Below are positions 51,441 through 60,594 of a stretch of 64,000 nt of DNA, one piece after another. Origin of the DNA: UBA2970 sp965221075 (GTDB lineage Bacteria; Verrucomicrobiota; Verrucomicrobiia; Limisphaerales; AAA164-E04). Where the stretch lies: contig OZ244865.1 in assembly GCA_965221075.1 (NCBI GenBank), positions 2,418,001 through 2,482,000 of the forward strand, given 5' to 3'. Position 1 is the first letter of the stretch. Each line of letters opens with the position of its first letter. Under the pieces are notes generated by a model. That model did no database searches. It was not told the DNA's origin and saw only the letters and a program-made list of their open reading frames with translations. The position numbers and the translations under genes are program-made.

Positions 51441-52642
51441 TCGGCGGGCACCAGGCGCTCGATCGCCCGGAACTCCACGTCCATCTCCTGGCCCCCGTGG
51501 AGCTGCAGGGCGAAGTGGCCGCTGCGGCGGCCCGACTCCTCCCCCCGCAGCTCGGCCGACCTGCGGCCGTTCATCGCCACCACCACCCGGTCCTCCCAGG
51601 CCGACAGGGTCAGATCGTTCCACTGGCCGGGCCGGTACCAGCGGGTCCTCTCTCCGGCGGGATGCTTCACCACCCAGGCCCGGCCCCCCGTCTCGTAGAG
51701 CCCGCCGGTCTCGTAGGAGGTGTCGAGCTCGACCTGGAAGCCCCGGATCCCCACCGCCGAGTCCTGGGGCTCGGAGCGGAAGTAGAACCCGCTGTCCCCC
51801 TGGTTGACCCTGAACTGCAGGCGCACGGTGAAGTCGTCGTAGCTCTCCCGGCTGAGCAGCAGCCCGTGGCGCCGCTCCTGCGCCGGGCTGGTCCCGCGGA
51901 TGATTCCCGTCTCCGCATCGACGGTCCACCGCCCCGCGGGACCCGCCTTCCATCCCTCCAGGGTCCTGCCGTCGAAGAGCGGCTCCCAGCGGTGGCGGCC
52001 CAGCTCCCGGATCCTGATATCGCGCCAGTGGATCTCCATGGGCTCCTCCCTGCCGGTGCCGTGGACCTGGAGCGCGATGAAGCCGCCCAGGGTCAGGCTG
52101 TCCCTCAGGTCGGCCGCGGGGACGCCGTTGACCCAGGTGCGGATGCGGTCCCCCACCGCCTCGATGCGGTAGTGGTTCCACTCGTTCTGGCGGAAGGCCT
52201 TCCGGGCCGGCTCGTTGTCCGACAGGTCGCCGATCCACCCCCGGCGGGACTCGTCGTAGATCCCCCCCGACCAGGCCCGGGCCGAGGGATCGATCTCCAC
52301 CTGGTATCCGTGCACCGCTCCGTTGCGGAAGCCGGGCCGGCTCTGGCTGCGGATCTGGATTCCGGAGTTGAGCCCGGGGTGCACCTTGAACTCCAGCTCC
52401 AGGACGAAGTCGTGGTACTCCCGCTCGGTGCACAGGAAGCTGTTGGGGCCGCCCTTGACCGTGATCCCCACGATGGCTCCGTCCCTGGCCTCGTACCTGG
52501 CGTTCCCTCCCCGCTGGACCCATCCCTCGAAGTCCCTGCCGTTGAAGAGCTCCTTCCACCCCTCCTCTCCGGCCGCTTGCGGAGCCAGCAGGAGAACGGC
52601 CGCCAGGCAGGCGGGCTTCGCGAGCAGTCGTTGGGGCTTCAT
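51437..52642 (-). CDS. Secreted protein with two DUF1080 (3-keto-disaccharide hydrolase-like) domains
   Basis: The 401-residue protein has a signal peptide (ACLAAVLLLAPQAAGEE) and two tandem concanavalin-like DUF1080 domains. The first opens WKELFNGRDFEGWVQRGG and the second WEPLFDGRTLEGWKAGPAG. Each continues with the FxxxxQFRVNQGDSGFYFRS-type strand and an IRGFQVELDTSYETGGLYE-type strand. The family is widespread in Verrucomicrobiota and Planctomycetota and is linked to glycan breakdown; some members hydrolyse 3-keto-disaccharides. It converges on msrA with stops overlapping at CTAG and diverges from the pseudopilin gene. Confidence 0.9.
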   Translation of the reverse strand: MKPQRLLAKPACLAAVLLLAPQAAGEEGWKELFNGRDFEGWVQRGGNARYEARDGAIVGITVKGGPNSFLCTEREYHDFVLELEFKVHPGLNSGIQIRSQSRPGFRNGAVHGYQVEIDPSARAWSGGIYDESRRGWIGDLSDNEPARKAFRQNEWNHYRIEAVGDRIRTWVNGVPAADLRDSLTLGGFIALQVHGTGREEPMEIHWRDIRIRELGRHRWEPLFDGRTLEGWKAGPAGRWTVDAETGIIRGTSPAQERRHGLLLSRESYDDFTVRLQFRVNQGDSGFYFRSEPQDSAVGIRGFQVELDTSYETGGLYETGGRAWVVKHPAGERTRWYRPGQWNDLTLSAWEDRVVVAMNGRRSAELRGEESGRRSGHFALQLHGGQEMDVEFRAIERLVPAD

Positions 52643-52713
52643 AGAGTCGGGTTGCCAGAACCAACCACATCCGGTTCAATCAGGCAATCCAAAGCAGGAA
52701 GGGCGATCCCCCC

Positions 52714-53499
52714 ATGAGAAGCTCCAGAGAGACCGGCGCCTTCACCCTGATCGAGCTGCTGGTGGTGATCGCCATCGTGGCCATCCTGGCGGGGATGCTC
52801 CTGCCGGCCCTGTCCAGGGCCAAGGAAAAGGCGAAGGGAGCGTCCTGCTCCAGCCAGCTGCGCCAGATTTCGCTGGCCACCCGCCTCTACGCCGACGACA
52901 ACGGCGACCGAGTGCCTCCGGTCGAGCACGTCGTGGGCCGGTACTGGTACCACCGCATCTCCCCCTACATGGGGGACGCCGGCTACAAGGAGGATCCCCA
53001 CGGCCGCGCCGGAGGGGTGATGCGCATCCTGATCTGCCCCTCCACCCGCAGCCCCGACCCCGATCCGGCGCCGGGCGACCGCTGGTGGGGCTCCTCCACC
53101 TCGACCTGGAGATCCTTCGAGTCGGAGGGGAGCTACGGGATGAACCTCTGGCTCGACAGCCTGGGCCTCTACCGGGACGACTTCCCCCTGGACCACTACT
53201 ACAGCCGCTTCGGCGAGGCCCCCTCGGGCGTGCCCGCCTTCGCCGACTCGGTCTGGGTGGGCTCCTGGCCCGACGGCGGGGACCGGGTTCCGCCCGGATT
53301 CGAGGGAAAGGGCTACGGCAGCGGGGGCTTCCCCCACAGCAAGGGCTACTTCATGGGCCGCTTCGCCATCGAGCGGCACGGGAAGGGCCTCCAGGTGTCG
53401 TTCGTGGACGGCCACGCCGAGTGGATGCCCGTCGCCGGCCTGTGGGCCCTGGACTGGCACCGGGGGAACACGCCCGACCACGACCTCTCCATCCCGTGA
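52714..53499 (+). CDS. Prepilin-type (type II secretion/pseudopilin-like) protein
   Basis: The N-terminus has a class III signal: a short basic leader ending in Gly8, then AFTLIELLVVIAIVAILAGM with Glu at +5, then the long helix (LPALSRAKEKAKGASC). The 261-residue body has the DUF1559/H-X9-DG style end seen in PVC-group pseudopilins, including VSFVDGHAEWM. Such proteins are abundant in Verrucomicrobiota and their function is mostly unknown. The next gene starts within its stop (GTGA), so the YdjY-like protein is its partner. A second pseudopilin is at 60595. Confidence 0.9.
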   Translation: MRSSRETGAFTLIELLVVIAIVAILAGMLLPALSRAKEKAKGASCSSQLRQISLATRLYADDNGDRVPPVEHVVGRYWYHRISPYMGDAGYKEDPHGRAGGVMRILICPSTRSPDPDPAPGDRWWGSSTSTWRSFESEGSYGMNLWLDSLGLYRDDFPLDHYYSRFGEAPSGVPAFADSVWVGSWPDGGDRVPPGFEGKGYGSGGFPHSKGYFMGRFAIERHGKGLQVSFVDGHAEWMPVAGLWALDWHRGNTPDHDLSIP

Positions 53500-54230
53500 G
53501 CGCCTGGATCCTGATCCTGGCGCTGGGAGCCGCTCCCCCCGCCCGGGAGAGCCCCCCGCCCGGGGAGGGGGCGAAGGTGGAGACCCTCGGGGGAGGCCGC
53601 TTCAGGGTCGGGCAGGTCGAGGGGGACGCCGCCAGGGCGGAGATCTCGTTTCCCGCCCGGGTGAACCTGCGCGACGTGCCCATGGAGTACGCCGTGGTGG
53701 GAGAGGCGGGCAAGCTCCACGAGTCGGTGCTGCGCACCGGCTGCGATCCGATCGATATCCACCTGGCCATGCTGCTTCTGGGCGTCGCCCCGCCCCGGAA
53801 AGGGGTCTTCCCCTCGGGACAGCCAATCGAGGTGAGGCTCTCCTGGGAGGCGGGGGGCAGGGAGCGCCAGGGACGGATGGAGGACTGGATCGTGGTGGGC
53901 GAGGCCCGGCTGCCCATGAGCAAGGGCCCCTGGATCTACAACGGATCCCTCCGCAGGAACGGGGTGTTCATGGCCGGACGGAACCACTCCGTCCTGGCCC
54001 TATACCGCGATCCCGAGGCCCTGGCCAACAATCCGCGGGAGGGCAGCGACAACGACGACATCTGGCTGCCCCGCACCACGGCCATCCCCCCGGAGGGAAC
54101 CCCGGTGCGGGTGACCTTCCGCCGCCTGGGGCCGCCCCCCGCCCGGAGCCCGGGAGGAACCCCGGCCCCTGCGGACGGACTAGGGGACGGGACGGAGCGC
54201 CAGGCGGAAGAAGCGCCGGTCGTCCCCTAG
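53496..54230 (+). CDS. Secreted YdjY-domain protein
   Basis: The product has 244 residues from GTG 53496, coupled to the upstream pseudopilin by a GTGA overlap. A short signal peptide (MSAWILILALGAAPPA) precedes a YdjY-type domain with the characteristic MEYAVVGEAGKLHESVLRT and IDIHLAMLLLGV stretches. The family occurs in PVC bacteria and some Proteobacteria and lacks a known function. Its 3' end overlaps the oppositely oriented CotH-like gene by 51 nt. Confidence 0.8.
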   Translation: MSAWILILALGAAPPARESPPPGEGAKVETLGGGRFRVGQVEGDAARAEISFPARVNLRDVPMEYAVVGEAGKLHESVLRTGCDPIDIHLAMLLLGVAPPRKGVFPSGQPIEVRLSWEAGGRERQGRMEDWIVVGEARLPMSKGPWIYNGSLRRNGVFMAGRNHSVLALYRDPEALANNPREGSDNDDIWLPRTTAIPPEGTPVRVTFRRLGPPPARSPGGTPAPADGLGDGTERQAEEAPVVP

Positions 54231-57200
54231 ATCCAGGCCGATCCGGATCCACCTGCGCCCACCCTCGTCCTCCTGCCGGACGGAACCCGCCACGGCGGAC
54301 TCCCACCGGACCAGGTCGGCGGAGGCCTCCAGGCTCCACATCCGAGCGGGGGCCCTCGGGCTGACCGGAAAGGCCAGGCGCCATCCCGCCCCGTCGGGCT
54401 CCAGCCGCAGCCCCCCCTCCCGGGCGTCGGCCTCCAGGGGATCGGTCCCGTGGAGGAACTCGGCGATGTTGGGCCGGAGATCCCCGTCGGGATCCTCGTG
54501 GGGCATGGTCCCGTCCCCCTCCCCGCCCATCTCCGAGAAGATCCACCGCCGGTAGAGGGACAGGAAGCTCCCCGGATCGGCCGCCACCGCGATCCAGGAG
54601 CCGGCCCAGCCCGGATCGGGAAGCGACCAGGGATCGGCCAGCGCCAGGGCGTCCCCCTCCCCGTCGGCGGACCCGGGCCAGGGAGAGGAGTCCCGGTATT
54701 CGACCCGGAAGAGCTCCTCCCCCTGGGCGCCGGCCAGGATCAACCGATCCCCCCCGTTGCCGAGCCTCCCCCCCGAGAAGGGCCCAGCCAGCCGGGGATG
54801 CTCCCCGAAGCGCAGCCTCCACGCCTCGGGATTCGCCGCCAGGATCAGGGAGTCGCCGGGCTCCAGCGCCCGCACTGCCGACCACTCGCCGAACTCGTAC
54901 TCGACGCCGTCCAGGACGCTCACGCCGTCCAGGCTCACCGGCTCGGGGCCGATGTTGGACAGCTCCAGGTACTCGAAGAGGGAGCCGTCCTCGAATCCGG
55001 CCTCCGCCTCCGCCCCGGAGGGATCCAGGGGATGGTAGTGGATCACGGTCAGCGCCAGGCTGCCGGTCGGGTGCTCGGACGCCCCCACCAGGAACTCCAC
55101 GTCCTCCAGGGGCGACCACACCCCGCCGCGCTCGGCCCGGGCCCGGATCCGCACCGAACGCTCCAGCGCCAGGGGCCCGTCGTAGATCCGGACCCCCTCG
55201 CCCGGCCCCGTCCCGATCCTGCCCTGGCGCCGGGCCGCCAGCATGGGCCAGAGCAGCAGGTCGGAACTGGAGTCGCCGACGTTGAGGCCCTGGACCGCCA
55301 GCAGGTTCTCGCCCCGGCGCAGCAGCCGGACGGCGTCCTCGAGGTCGTAGGCCGCGAATCCGGAAGCGTCGCCGTCGGGGTTGGCGTCGAGCGCCCAGGT
55401 GCGGAAGGAGGGGACCGTACCCGGCTCCCCCGGGGCGTTGCTGCGGGCCACCTCGGAGCCGTTGAGCCAGGCGACGAATCCGTCGTCGCAGCGGATCAGC
55501 AGCGACAGCTGGTCGAAGTCCGGCTCCTCCTCCAGAAGGAACCGGGTCCGCAGGTGGAGGCTGGCCTGGGTGCCGTCCTCGGCGCGGCCCAGGAAGTCGA
55601 AGGCCGGATCGAGGAGATTCTGGTAGCCCGAGCCCCGCTCGTAGCCGGCCCCGCCCTCCCCGGCGGGCCAGCCGGAATCGTCGAAGCCCTCGAGGAACCA
55701 TCCTTCGACCGGTCCGCTGGGCATGATCACCCGCTTGGAGGCGTCCTGGGCCACCAGATCGAACTCCTCGGCCCCGGGAAGGGACTCGGGACGGGGATCG
55801 ACGCCGTCGACGGTGAAGTACAGGGTCTCCCCGGGACCGCCGCTCATGGCCAGCCGGTAGCCCGTCTCCACCCACCCTCCCCGCTGGGAGAGCATCGGCG
55901 GATCCAGATCGGGGATCCAGCCCCTGGCCCGCATCTGCTCGAGGACGATCCCGCTGCGGCGCCCGAAGTAGTCGTGGAGGGGATGGCCGGGATCGCCCGA
56001 GCGGCCCAGCAGGGCGCCGTTGTTGGCCAGCCAGTCCAGGCGGGTGAAGGGCTCGGTGCGCCGGTTGTCCCCCCAGCGGGCCGACTCGGCCCGCATGGCG
56101 CGGTCGAGGGTGTCCATGCGGGCGGTCCACAGCCAGCGGGCCGGATCCTCCGAGAGCGTGCCGTGGCTCAGCGCCGCCCAGGCCCGGTCGGCGAACTGGC
56201 GGCGGTAGACGGGATGGCCAACCAGGTCGTGGTGCAGGGCGGTGGGGCCTCCGGCGTCGTCCCGCCCCAGCACGTCGTCCTCGGCGCCGTGGAGCCCCTT
56301 CTCGGCGTCCCAGCTGTGAAAGCGCCACAGGCCGCCCAGGGGATCGCGCCGACGGCTGGCGTACCAGTTCTGGTGGGCCCAGTCGCGGTTGCCCACATAG
56401 TAGTTGACCAGCATGTAGTCGATGAAGCCGGGAACGTCCAGCAGGCCGGGGATACCGGAATAGAGCGCGGGATCGCTGCCGATCCGGGCGGCCAGGCCGT
56501 GGAGGCGCTGGTAGGCCTCGGCGTCCCCGGCCACCACCGTCGCGGCGTTGTGCTTGATCGAGTCGTACTCGAGGTTGTCACCTCCCAGATAGGCCGCGGC
56601 GAAGTTGTCGTCGGGCCGCTCGTGCAGGGTGTGGACGCCCCAGTAGAGGCCGTTGAGGTAGAGGTGGACGTGCCTGCCGTGGGGAGAGAGCCCTCCCATG
56701 GCGTTGTGGAGGTCGGCGGCGTACTGGTCGCGCATGTAGAGCGCCCGCCTCCGCTGGGCCTCGGGCTCGACGCCGCCGCCGTAGTGCCAGACGTTGTTGA
56801 GCCGGGCGTCGAGCACCAGGGTGTCGAAGCGATCCACTGGAGAGTCCTCGAAGACCCGCAGGCCGAGGCGGGGACGGAAGATCAGGCGCATCGACAGCTT
56901 GTCAGACTTCCAGCGCCGGGGGCTGCTCCCCCCCACGATCTGCACCGTCGACTCGTCCTGGTGGCCGTCTCCCCCGGGAAGCAGGAACTCGAACGAGGCG
57001 CCGATCTCCTGGTTCTCCCCCCTGATGTAGATTCCGCCGGGCCCGAACATCTCCTCGAAGTCCAGGCCCAGGGAGACGGTGGCCAGCTCCAGGAGATCCC
57101 CGGGTCCGGGCCGGACCTCGGGATCGGGATGCCCGACGATCTCCGGATCCATCTCCCAGTCGGGGCCCGCATGCCCCCAGGCCGCGCTCTCCCGGCCCGG

Positions 57201-58016
57201 GCCCTCCTGGCCGAGGACCTGCTCCGGGAACAGGTAGCTCTGGGTGTCCACGTCGGTCGCAACGTATCCCTCCTTCCAGGCCATGGCCCGCAGCACCGTG
57301 GTCCCCCCGATCGCCACCAGGGCCGTAGGCCCCTCGCCGGGATCGGGGGCCTCCACCTGGACGCCGTGGCCGGGCGAGGGCGGCGATCCGTCCAGGGTGT
57401 AGGCGATCACGGCCCCCGGGGTGGCCGAGGCCACCTCCACCTCGAACGGCTCACGGTAGAATCCCCGGTCGTCCGAGAACCGGGTGTCCTCCACCCATCC
57501 CTCGACGAAGCCCTGGTCGTTGGGCCGGCCGGGAGTGGGCTGGAGGAAGTGCCTGGGCTCCCCCCCCTCCGCGGGGATCCCGTAGGAGACGTCGCTGCGC
57601 TGCTCGGGGTAGTCCCGGTAGCTGTCCACCTCCGCCAGGATCCCTTCCTGCCGGAGGTGGAGCCCCAGGTACCCTCCCGCATCCCGGGAGATGCGGAAGC
57701 CGGCGTGGAGCTCCTGCGGAGGAGAGCCCCGGTCCGTTCCCGAGGCGCGGACCAGCAGGTAGGACCACGGGGGCATGGCCATCGGGGGGAAGGCCCAAAG
57801 GTCCGGGACACCGGGGTCGTCGCTCAGGTAGTACCCCTCCAGATCCAGCTCCTCCGAGGAGGCGTTCCACAGCTCGATCCAGTCGGACCTCCGGCCGTCC
57901 CGGTCCTCGAGACCGTCGACGTTGGAGGCGAGGAACTCGCTGATCACGAGCCCTTCGGCGGCCAGGAGGACGGACGGGGCGAGGAGGCCCGGCAGCAGCG
58001 TGGAGAGGATCTTCAT
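54180..58016 (-). CDS. Secreted CotH-kinase/lamin-tail multidomain protein (1278 aa)
   Basis: From ATG 58016 it has a signal peptide (LLPGLLAPSVLLAAE), then a lamin-tail domain (LVISEFLASNVDGLEDRDG, ~22-150), a chitobiase/beta-hexosaminidase C-terminal-like strand region (PGAVIAYTLDGSPPSPGHG, ~195-290), a CotH-type kinase domain (~330-690, with NGLYWGVHTLHERPDDNFAA and FHSWDAEKGLHG), discoidin-like beta regions with FLEGFDDSGWPAGEGGAG, and a second lamin-tail domain near the C-terminus (FEYLELSNIGPEPVSLDGVS). This combination is common in Verrucomicrobiota and Planctomycetota surface proteins. Whether the CotH domain phosphorylates a protein here is unknown. Confidence 0.88.
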   Translation of the reverse strand: MKILSTLLPGLLAPSVLLAAEGLVISEFLASNVDGLEDRDGRRSDWIELWNASSEELDLEGYYLSDDPGVPDLWAFPPMAMPPWSYLLVRASGTDRGSPPQELHAGFRISRDAGGYLGLHLRQEGILAEVDSYRDYPEQRSDVSYGIPAEGGEPRHFLQPTPGRPNDQGFVEGWVEDTRFSDDRGFYREPFEVEVASATPGAVIAYTLDGSPPSPGHGVQVEAPDPGEGPTALVAIGGTTVLRAMAWKEGYVATDVDTQSYLFPEQVLGQEGPGRESAAWGHAGPDWEMDPEIVGHPDPEVRPGPGDLLELATVSLGLDFEEMFGPGGIYIRGENQEIGASFEFLLPGGDGHQDESTVQIVGGSSPRRWKSDKLSMRLIFRPRLGLRVFEDSPVDRFDTLVLDARLNNVWHYGGGVEPEAQRRRALYMRDQYAADLHNAMGGLSPHGRHVHLYLNGLYWGVHTLHERPDDNFAAAYLGGDNLEYDSIKHNAATVVAGDAEAYQRLHGLAARIGSDPALYSGIPGLLDVPGFIDYMLVNYYVGNRDWAHQNWYASRRRDPLGGLWRFHSWDAEKGLHGAEDDVLGRDDAGGPTALHHDLVGHPVYRRQFADRAWAALSHGTLSEDPARWLWTARMDTLDRAMRAESARWGDNRRTEPFTRLDWLANNGALLGRSGDPGHPLHDYFGRRSGIVLEQMRARGWIPDLDPPMLSQRGGWVETGYRLAMSGGPGETLYFTVDGVDPRPESLPGAEEFDLVAQDASKRVIMPSGPVEGWFLEGFDDSGWPAGEGGAGYERGSGYQNLLDPAFDFLGRAEDGTQASLHLRTRFLLEEEPDFDQLSLLIRCDDGFVAWLNGSEVARSNAPGEPGTVPSFRTWALDANPDGDASGFAAYDLEDAVRLLRRGENLLAVQGLNVGDSSSDLLLWPMLAARRQGRIGTGPGEGVRIYDGPLALERSVRIRARAERGGVWSPLEDVEFLVGASEHPTGSLALTVIHYHPLDPSGAEAEAGFEDGSLFEYLELSNIGPEPVSLDGVSVLDGVEYEFGEWSAVRALEPGDSLILAANPEAWRLRFGEHPRLAGPFSGGRLGNGGDRLILAGAQGEELFRVEYRDSSPWPGSADGEGDALALADPWSLPDPGWAGSWIAVAADPGSFLSLYRRWIFSEMGGEGDGTMPHEDPDGDLRPNIAEFLHGTDPLEADAREGGLRLEPDGAGWRLAFPVSPRAPARMWSLEASADLVRWESAVAGSVRQEDEGGRRWIRIGLDLGDDRRFFRLALRPVP

Positions 58017-58095
58017 GTTCGGTCCGGCCGATAGCATGGATCCGTCCCTATCCTTTTGCAAAGGGCAACCGGTCCGGCTAGGCTGGCGCCCGGGC

Positions 58096-59268
58096 GTGGG
58101 TTTTGCCGAGATCATCCGAAGCATCGACTGGGAGCCCTGGATCCGGAGCTCCCTCAGCCCGGATCCCTTGCCCCTGGAGCGCGTGATCCGGGAGCGGCGC
58201 CAGGGGCCCGGAGCCTTCGCCACGCTCATCTCCCCGGCAGCCGAGTCCCGGCTCGAGGATCTCTGCCGGCTCTCCCGGAGCATCACCCAGCAGCGCTTCG
58301 GCAGGGGGATCCGCCTCTTCGCCCCCCTCTACCTCTCCAACGAGTGCATCAACAACTGCGGCTACTGCGGCTTCTCGAGGGACAATCCCATCCTCAGGAC
58401 CACCCTGACCCTGGAGGAGGTCCGGCAGGAGGCACGCTCCCTCGGGGCCGAGGGCTTCCGCAACCTGCTGCTGGTGTCCGGGGAGCACCCCCGCTTCGTC
58501 TCCGGCGGCTACCTGGAGGACTGCCTGGCGGCCCTGGGGCCGGATTTTCCGGGGCTCTCCCTGGAGGTAGCCCCGATGGAGACCTCCGAGTACCGCTCCA
58601 TGGTGGCGGCCGGCGCCGAGGGGCTGGTGGTCTACCAGGAGACCTACCAGCGGGAGCGCTACCGCCAGCTGCACACCGCGGGCCCCAAGAAGGACTTCGA
58701 CTGGAGGCTCGACACCCCCCAGAGGGCCTACCGGGCCGGCTTCCGCCGCCTGGGGATCGGGGCCCTCTTCGGCCTCTCCGACTGGCGCCGGGAGGCCCTG
58801 GCCCTGGCGGCCCACGCCGATCACCTGCTGCGCGCCTGCTGGAAGGCCCAGCTGACCATCGCCTGCCCGCGCCTGCGCCCCTGCGCAGGCTCCTTCCAGC
58901 CCTCCCACCCCCTCTCCGACCGGCGCCTGGTCCTGCTGACGGCCGCGCTGCGCATCGCCTTCCCCGACGCGGGCCTGGTCCTCTCCACCCGGGAGCCGGC
59001 GCGGCTGCGCGACGGGCTCTTCCCCCTGGGCGTGACCCTGGCCAGCGCCGGCAGCCACACCGAACCCGGAGGCTACACCGGAGCCGGAAGGCCGGGCCTG
59101 CACCGGACCCAGAGGGGACGGCGCCTCTCCGCCGGGGACTCCGCCGAAGGAGCCACCGGGCAGTTCGATATCGCCGACCGGCGCCCGCCCGGGGAGATCG
59201 CCCGCCGCATCCGCAGCCTGGGCTACGATCCCATCTGGAAGGACTGGGACCGGGCCCTCTGCGCCTGA
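58096..59268 (+). CDS. thiH: 2-iminoacetate synthase (thiazole biosynthesis)
   Basis: ThiH is a radical-SAM enzyme that cleaves tyrosine to dehydroglycine for the thiamine thiazole. The cluster motif is C84-xxx-C88-xx-C91 in LYLSNECINNCGYCGFSRDN, and the TYQRERYRQLHTAGPKKDFD and RLRPCAGSFQP blocks are typical. From GTG 58096 the product is 390 residues, close to the family norm and leaving room for promoters toward the divergent CotH gene. An ATG at 58036 would add 20 residues but leave only 19 nt between divergent starts. No other thi genes are present, and no TPP riboswitch is recognised upstream. Confidence 0.9.
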   Translation: MGFAEIIRSIDWEPWIRSSLSPDPLPLERVIRERRQGPGAFATLISPAAESRLEDLCRLSRSITQQRFGRGIRLFAPLYLSNECINNCGYCGFSRDNPILRTTLTLEEVRQEARSLGAEGFRNLLLVSGEHPRFVSGGYLEDCLAALGPDFPGLSLEVAPMETSEYRSMVAAGAEGLVVYQETYQRERYRQLHTAGPKKDFDWRLDTPQRAYRAGFRRLGIGALFGLSDWRREALALAAHADHLLRACWKAQLTIACPRLRPCAGSFQPSHPLSDRRLVLLTAALRIAFPDAGLVLSTREPARLRDGLFPLGVTLASAGSHTEPGGYTGAGRPGLHRTQRGRRLSAGDSAEGATGQFDIADRRPPGEIARRIRSLGYDPIWKDWDRALCA

Positions 59269-59296
59269 CGCCCCGGCCCGCCCAGCCTTCGATCCC

Positions 59297-60220
59297 ATGG
59301 AAAACGTCGCCATCATCGGTTCGGGCTGCGCCGGACTGACCGCCGCCATCTACACCGCCCGGGCCAACCTCCGCCCCCTGGTCCTGGCCGGGGCCATGCC
59401 CGGCGGCCTGCTCACCACCACCACCGTCGTGGAGAACTACCCGGGCTTCCCCGAGGGGATCGACGGCGTGGAGCTGATGCAGCGACTGCAGAAGCAGGCC
59501 GAGCGCTTCGGGGCGAGGATCGAGCACGGCACCGTGGAGAAGGCGGATGTCTCCTCCTTCCCCCTGTCGCTCGAGGTCGACGGCAGCCCGCTGGAGACCC
59601 GGACCCTGATCATCGCCAGCGGAGCCGGCCACCGGAAGCTGGGGCTGCCCAGCGAGGCGGCCCTGGAGAACAAGGGCGTCACCTACTGCGCCACCTGCGA
59701 CGGGGCGCTGCCCATGTTCCGGGACAGGCCCCTGGTGGTGGTCGGCGGCGGGGACTCGGCCTGCGAGGAGGCCACCTACCTGGCCCGGTTCGGCTCCAGG
59801 GTCCACCTGGTCCACCGCCGCGACGCCCTCAGGGCCTCGAAGATCATGGCCGAGCGGGCCCTCTCCCACGAGAAGATCGAGCCGGTCTGGAACTCGGTGG
59901 TGGAGGAGATCCTGGACCCCAAGGCAGGCAAGGTCACCGGAGTGCGCCTGCGCAGCACCGTCTCGGGCGAGGAGAGCTTCCTGGAATGCGCCGGGGTGTT
60001 CGTGGCCATCGGGCATGTGCCCAACACCCGCCTCTTCGAGGGGCAGATCGACATGGATCCGGCAGGCTACATCGTTCCCTCCGGGGGATCCCGCACCAGC
60101 GTCCCGGGGGTCTTCGTGGCCGGGGACTGCTCCGACTCGGTCTACCGCCAGGCGGTCACCGCGGCGGGCCTGGGATGCGCGGCGGCCATCGACGCCGAGC
60201 GCTACCTGGCCTCCCTGTAG
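59297..60220 (+). CDS. trxB: Thioredoxin reductase
   Basis: TrxB passes electrons from NADPH through FAD to thioredoxin. The 307-residue protein has an N-terminal FAD-binding site (VAIIGSGCAGLTAAIYTARA), the redox pair C131 and C134 in YCATCDG, an NADPH-binding GGGDSACEEATYLA, and the closing GVFVAGDCSDSVYRQAVTAA. It lies 28 nt after thiH and 17 nt before a rhodanese gene. It could feed reducing power to the exported Msr and TlpA proteins, but no transmembrane electron carrier is encoded in the window. Confidence 0.96.
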   Translation: MENVAIIGSGCAGLTAAIYTARANLRPLVLAGAMPGGLLTTTTVVENYPGFPEGIDGVELMQRLQKQAERFGARIEHGTVEKADVSSFPLSLEVDGSPLETRTLIIASGAGHRKLGLPSEAALENKGVTYCATCDGALPMFRDRPLVVVGGGDSACEEATYLARFGSRVHLVHRRDALRASKIMAERALSHEKIEPVWNSVVEEILDPKAGKVTGVRLRSTVSGEESFLECAGVFVAIGHVPNTRLFEGQIDMDPAGYIVPSGGSRTSVPGVFVAGDCSDSVYRQAVTAAGLGCAAAIDAERYLASL

Positions 60221-60237
60221 GAGCCGCGGCCCCTCTC

Positions 60238-60561
60238 TTGAAGCGAATCTCCCCCGAGGAGCTCTCGGCCTGGATGGAGCGGGAGGAACAGCCCCTCCTG
60301 CTGGATGTCCGGCAGCCCCACGAGCACGCCCTGGCGGCCCTGCCAGGCTCCCGCCTGATCCCCCTTCCCGAGCTGGCCGAGCGCCATCGCGAGATCCTCG
60401 GCTGGCAGCAGCGCGACATCGTGGTCTACTGCCACCACGGATGGCGCAGCCAGAGGGCCATCCACCTGCTCGAGGCCATGGGCTTCGAGCGGCTCTGGAA
60501 CCTGGAATCGGGCATCGACGGATGGTCCGGGAGGGTCGATCCCAGCCTGGCCCGCTACTGA
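60238..60561 (+). CDS. Single-domain rhodanese-like sulfurtransferase
   Basis: The product has 107 residues from TTG 60238, the only plausible start after the trxB stop. The family signature LLLDVRQPHEHALAALPGSR precedes the active-site loop C65-HHGWRSQ. The Cys is present, so catalysis of sulfane-sulfur transfer is plausible. It is probably co-transcribed with trxB, linking sulfur or persulfide handling to thioredoxin reduction. Confidence 0.88.
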   Translation: MKRISPEELSAWMEREEQPLLLDVRQPHEHALAALPGSRLIPLPELAERHREILGWQQRDIVVYCHHGWRSQRAIHLLEAMGFERLWNLESGIDGWSGRVDPSLARY

Positions 60562-60586
60562 ATCCTTCTTGATTGTCCGGAAGGAT
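60562..60586. promoter_or_regulatory. Inverted repeat between rhodanese and pseudopilin genes
   Basis: ATCCTTC (60562-60568) and GAAGGAT (60580-60586) form a 7-bp stem with an 11-nt loop immediately after the rhodanese stop and 9 nt before the pseudopilin ATG. It could be a terminator or an RNA structure controlling translation of the pseudopilin. Confidence 0.4.
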
Positions 60587-60594
60587 CGCCCACC

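Noticed and set aside
58017..58095. TPP riboswitch upstream of thiH
   Set aside because: The leader is too short and lacks the conserved CUGAGA element.
58096..59268. The radical-SAM gene as mqnC or mqnE, to match mqnD
   Set aside because: The CxxxCxxC context LYLSNECINNCGYCGFSRDN, the C-terminal blocks and the length fit ThiH rather than the futalosine-pathway enzymes.
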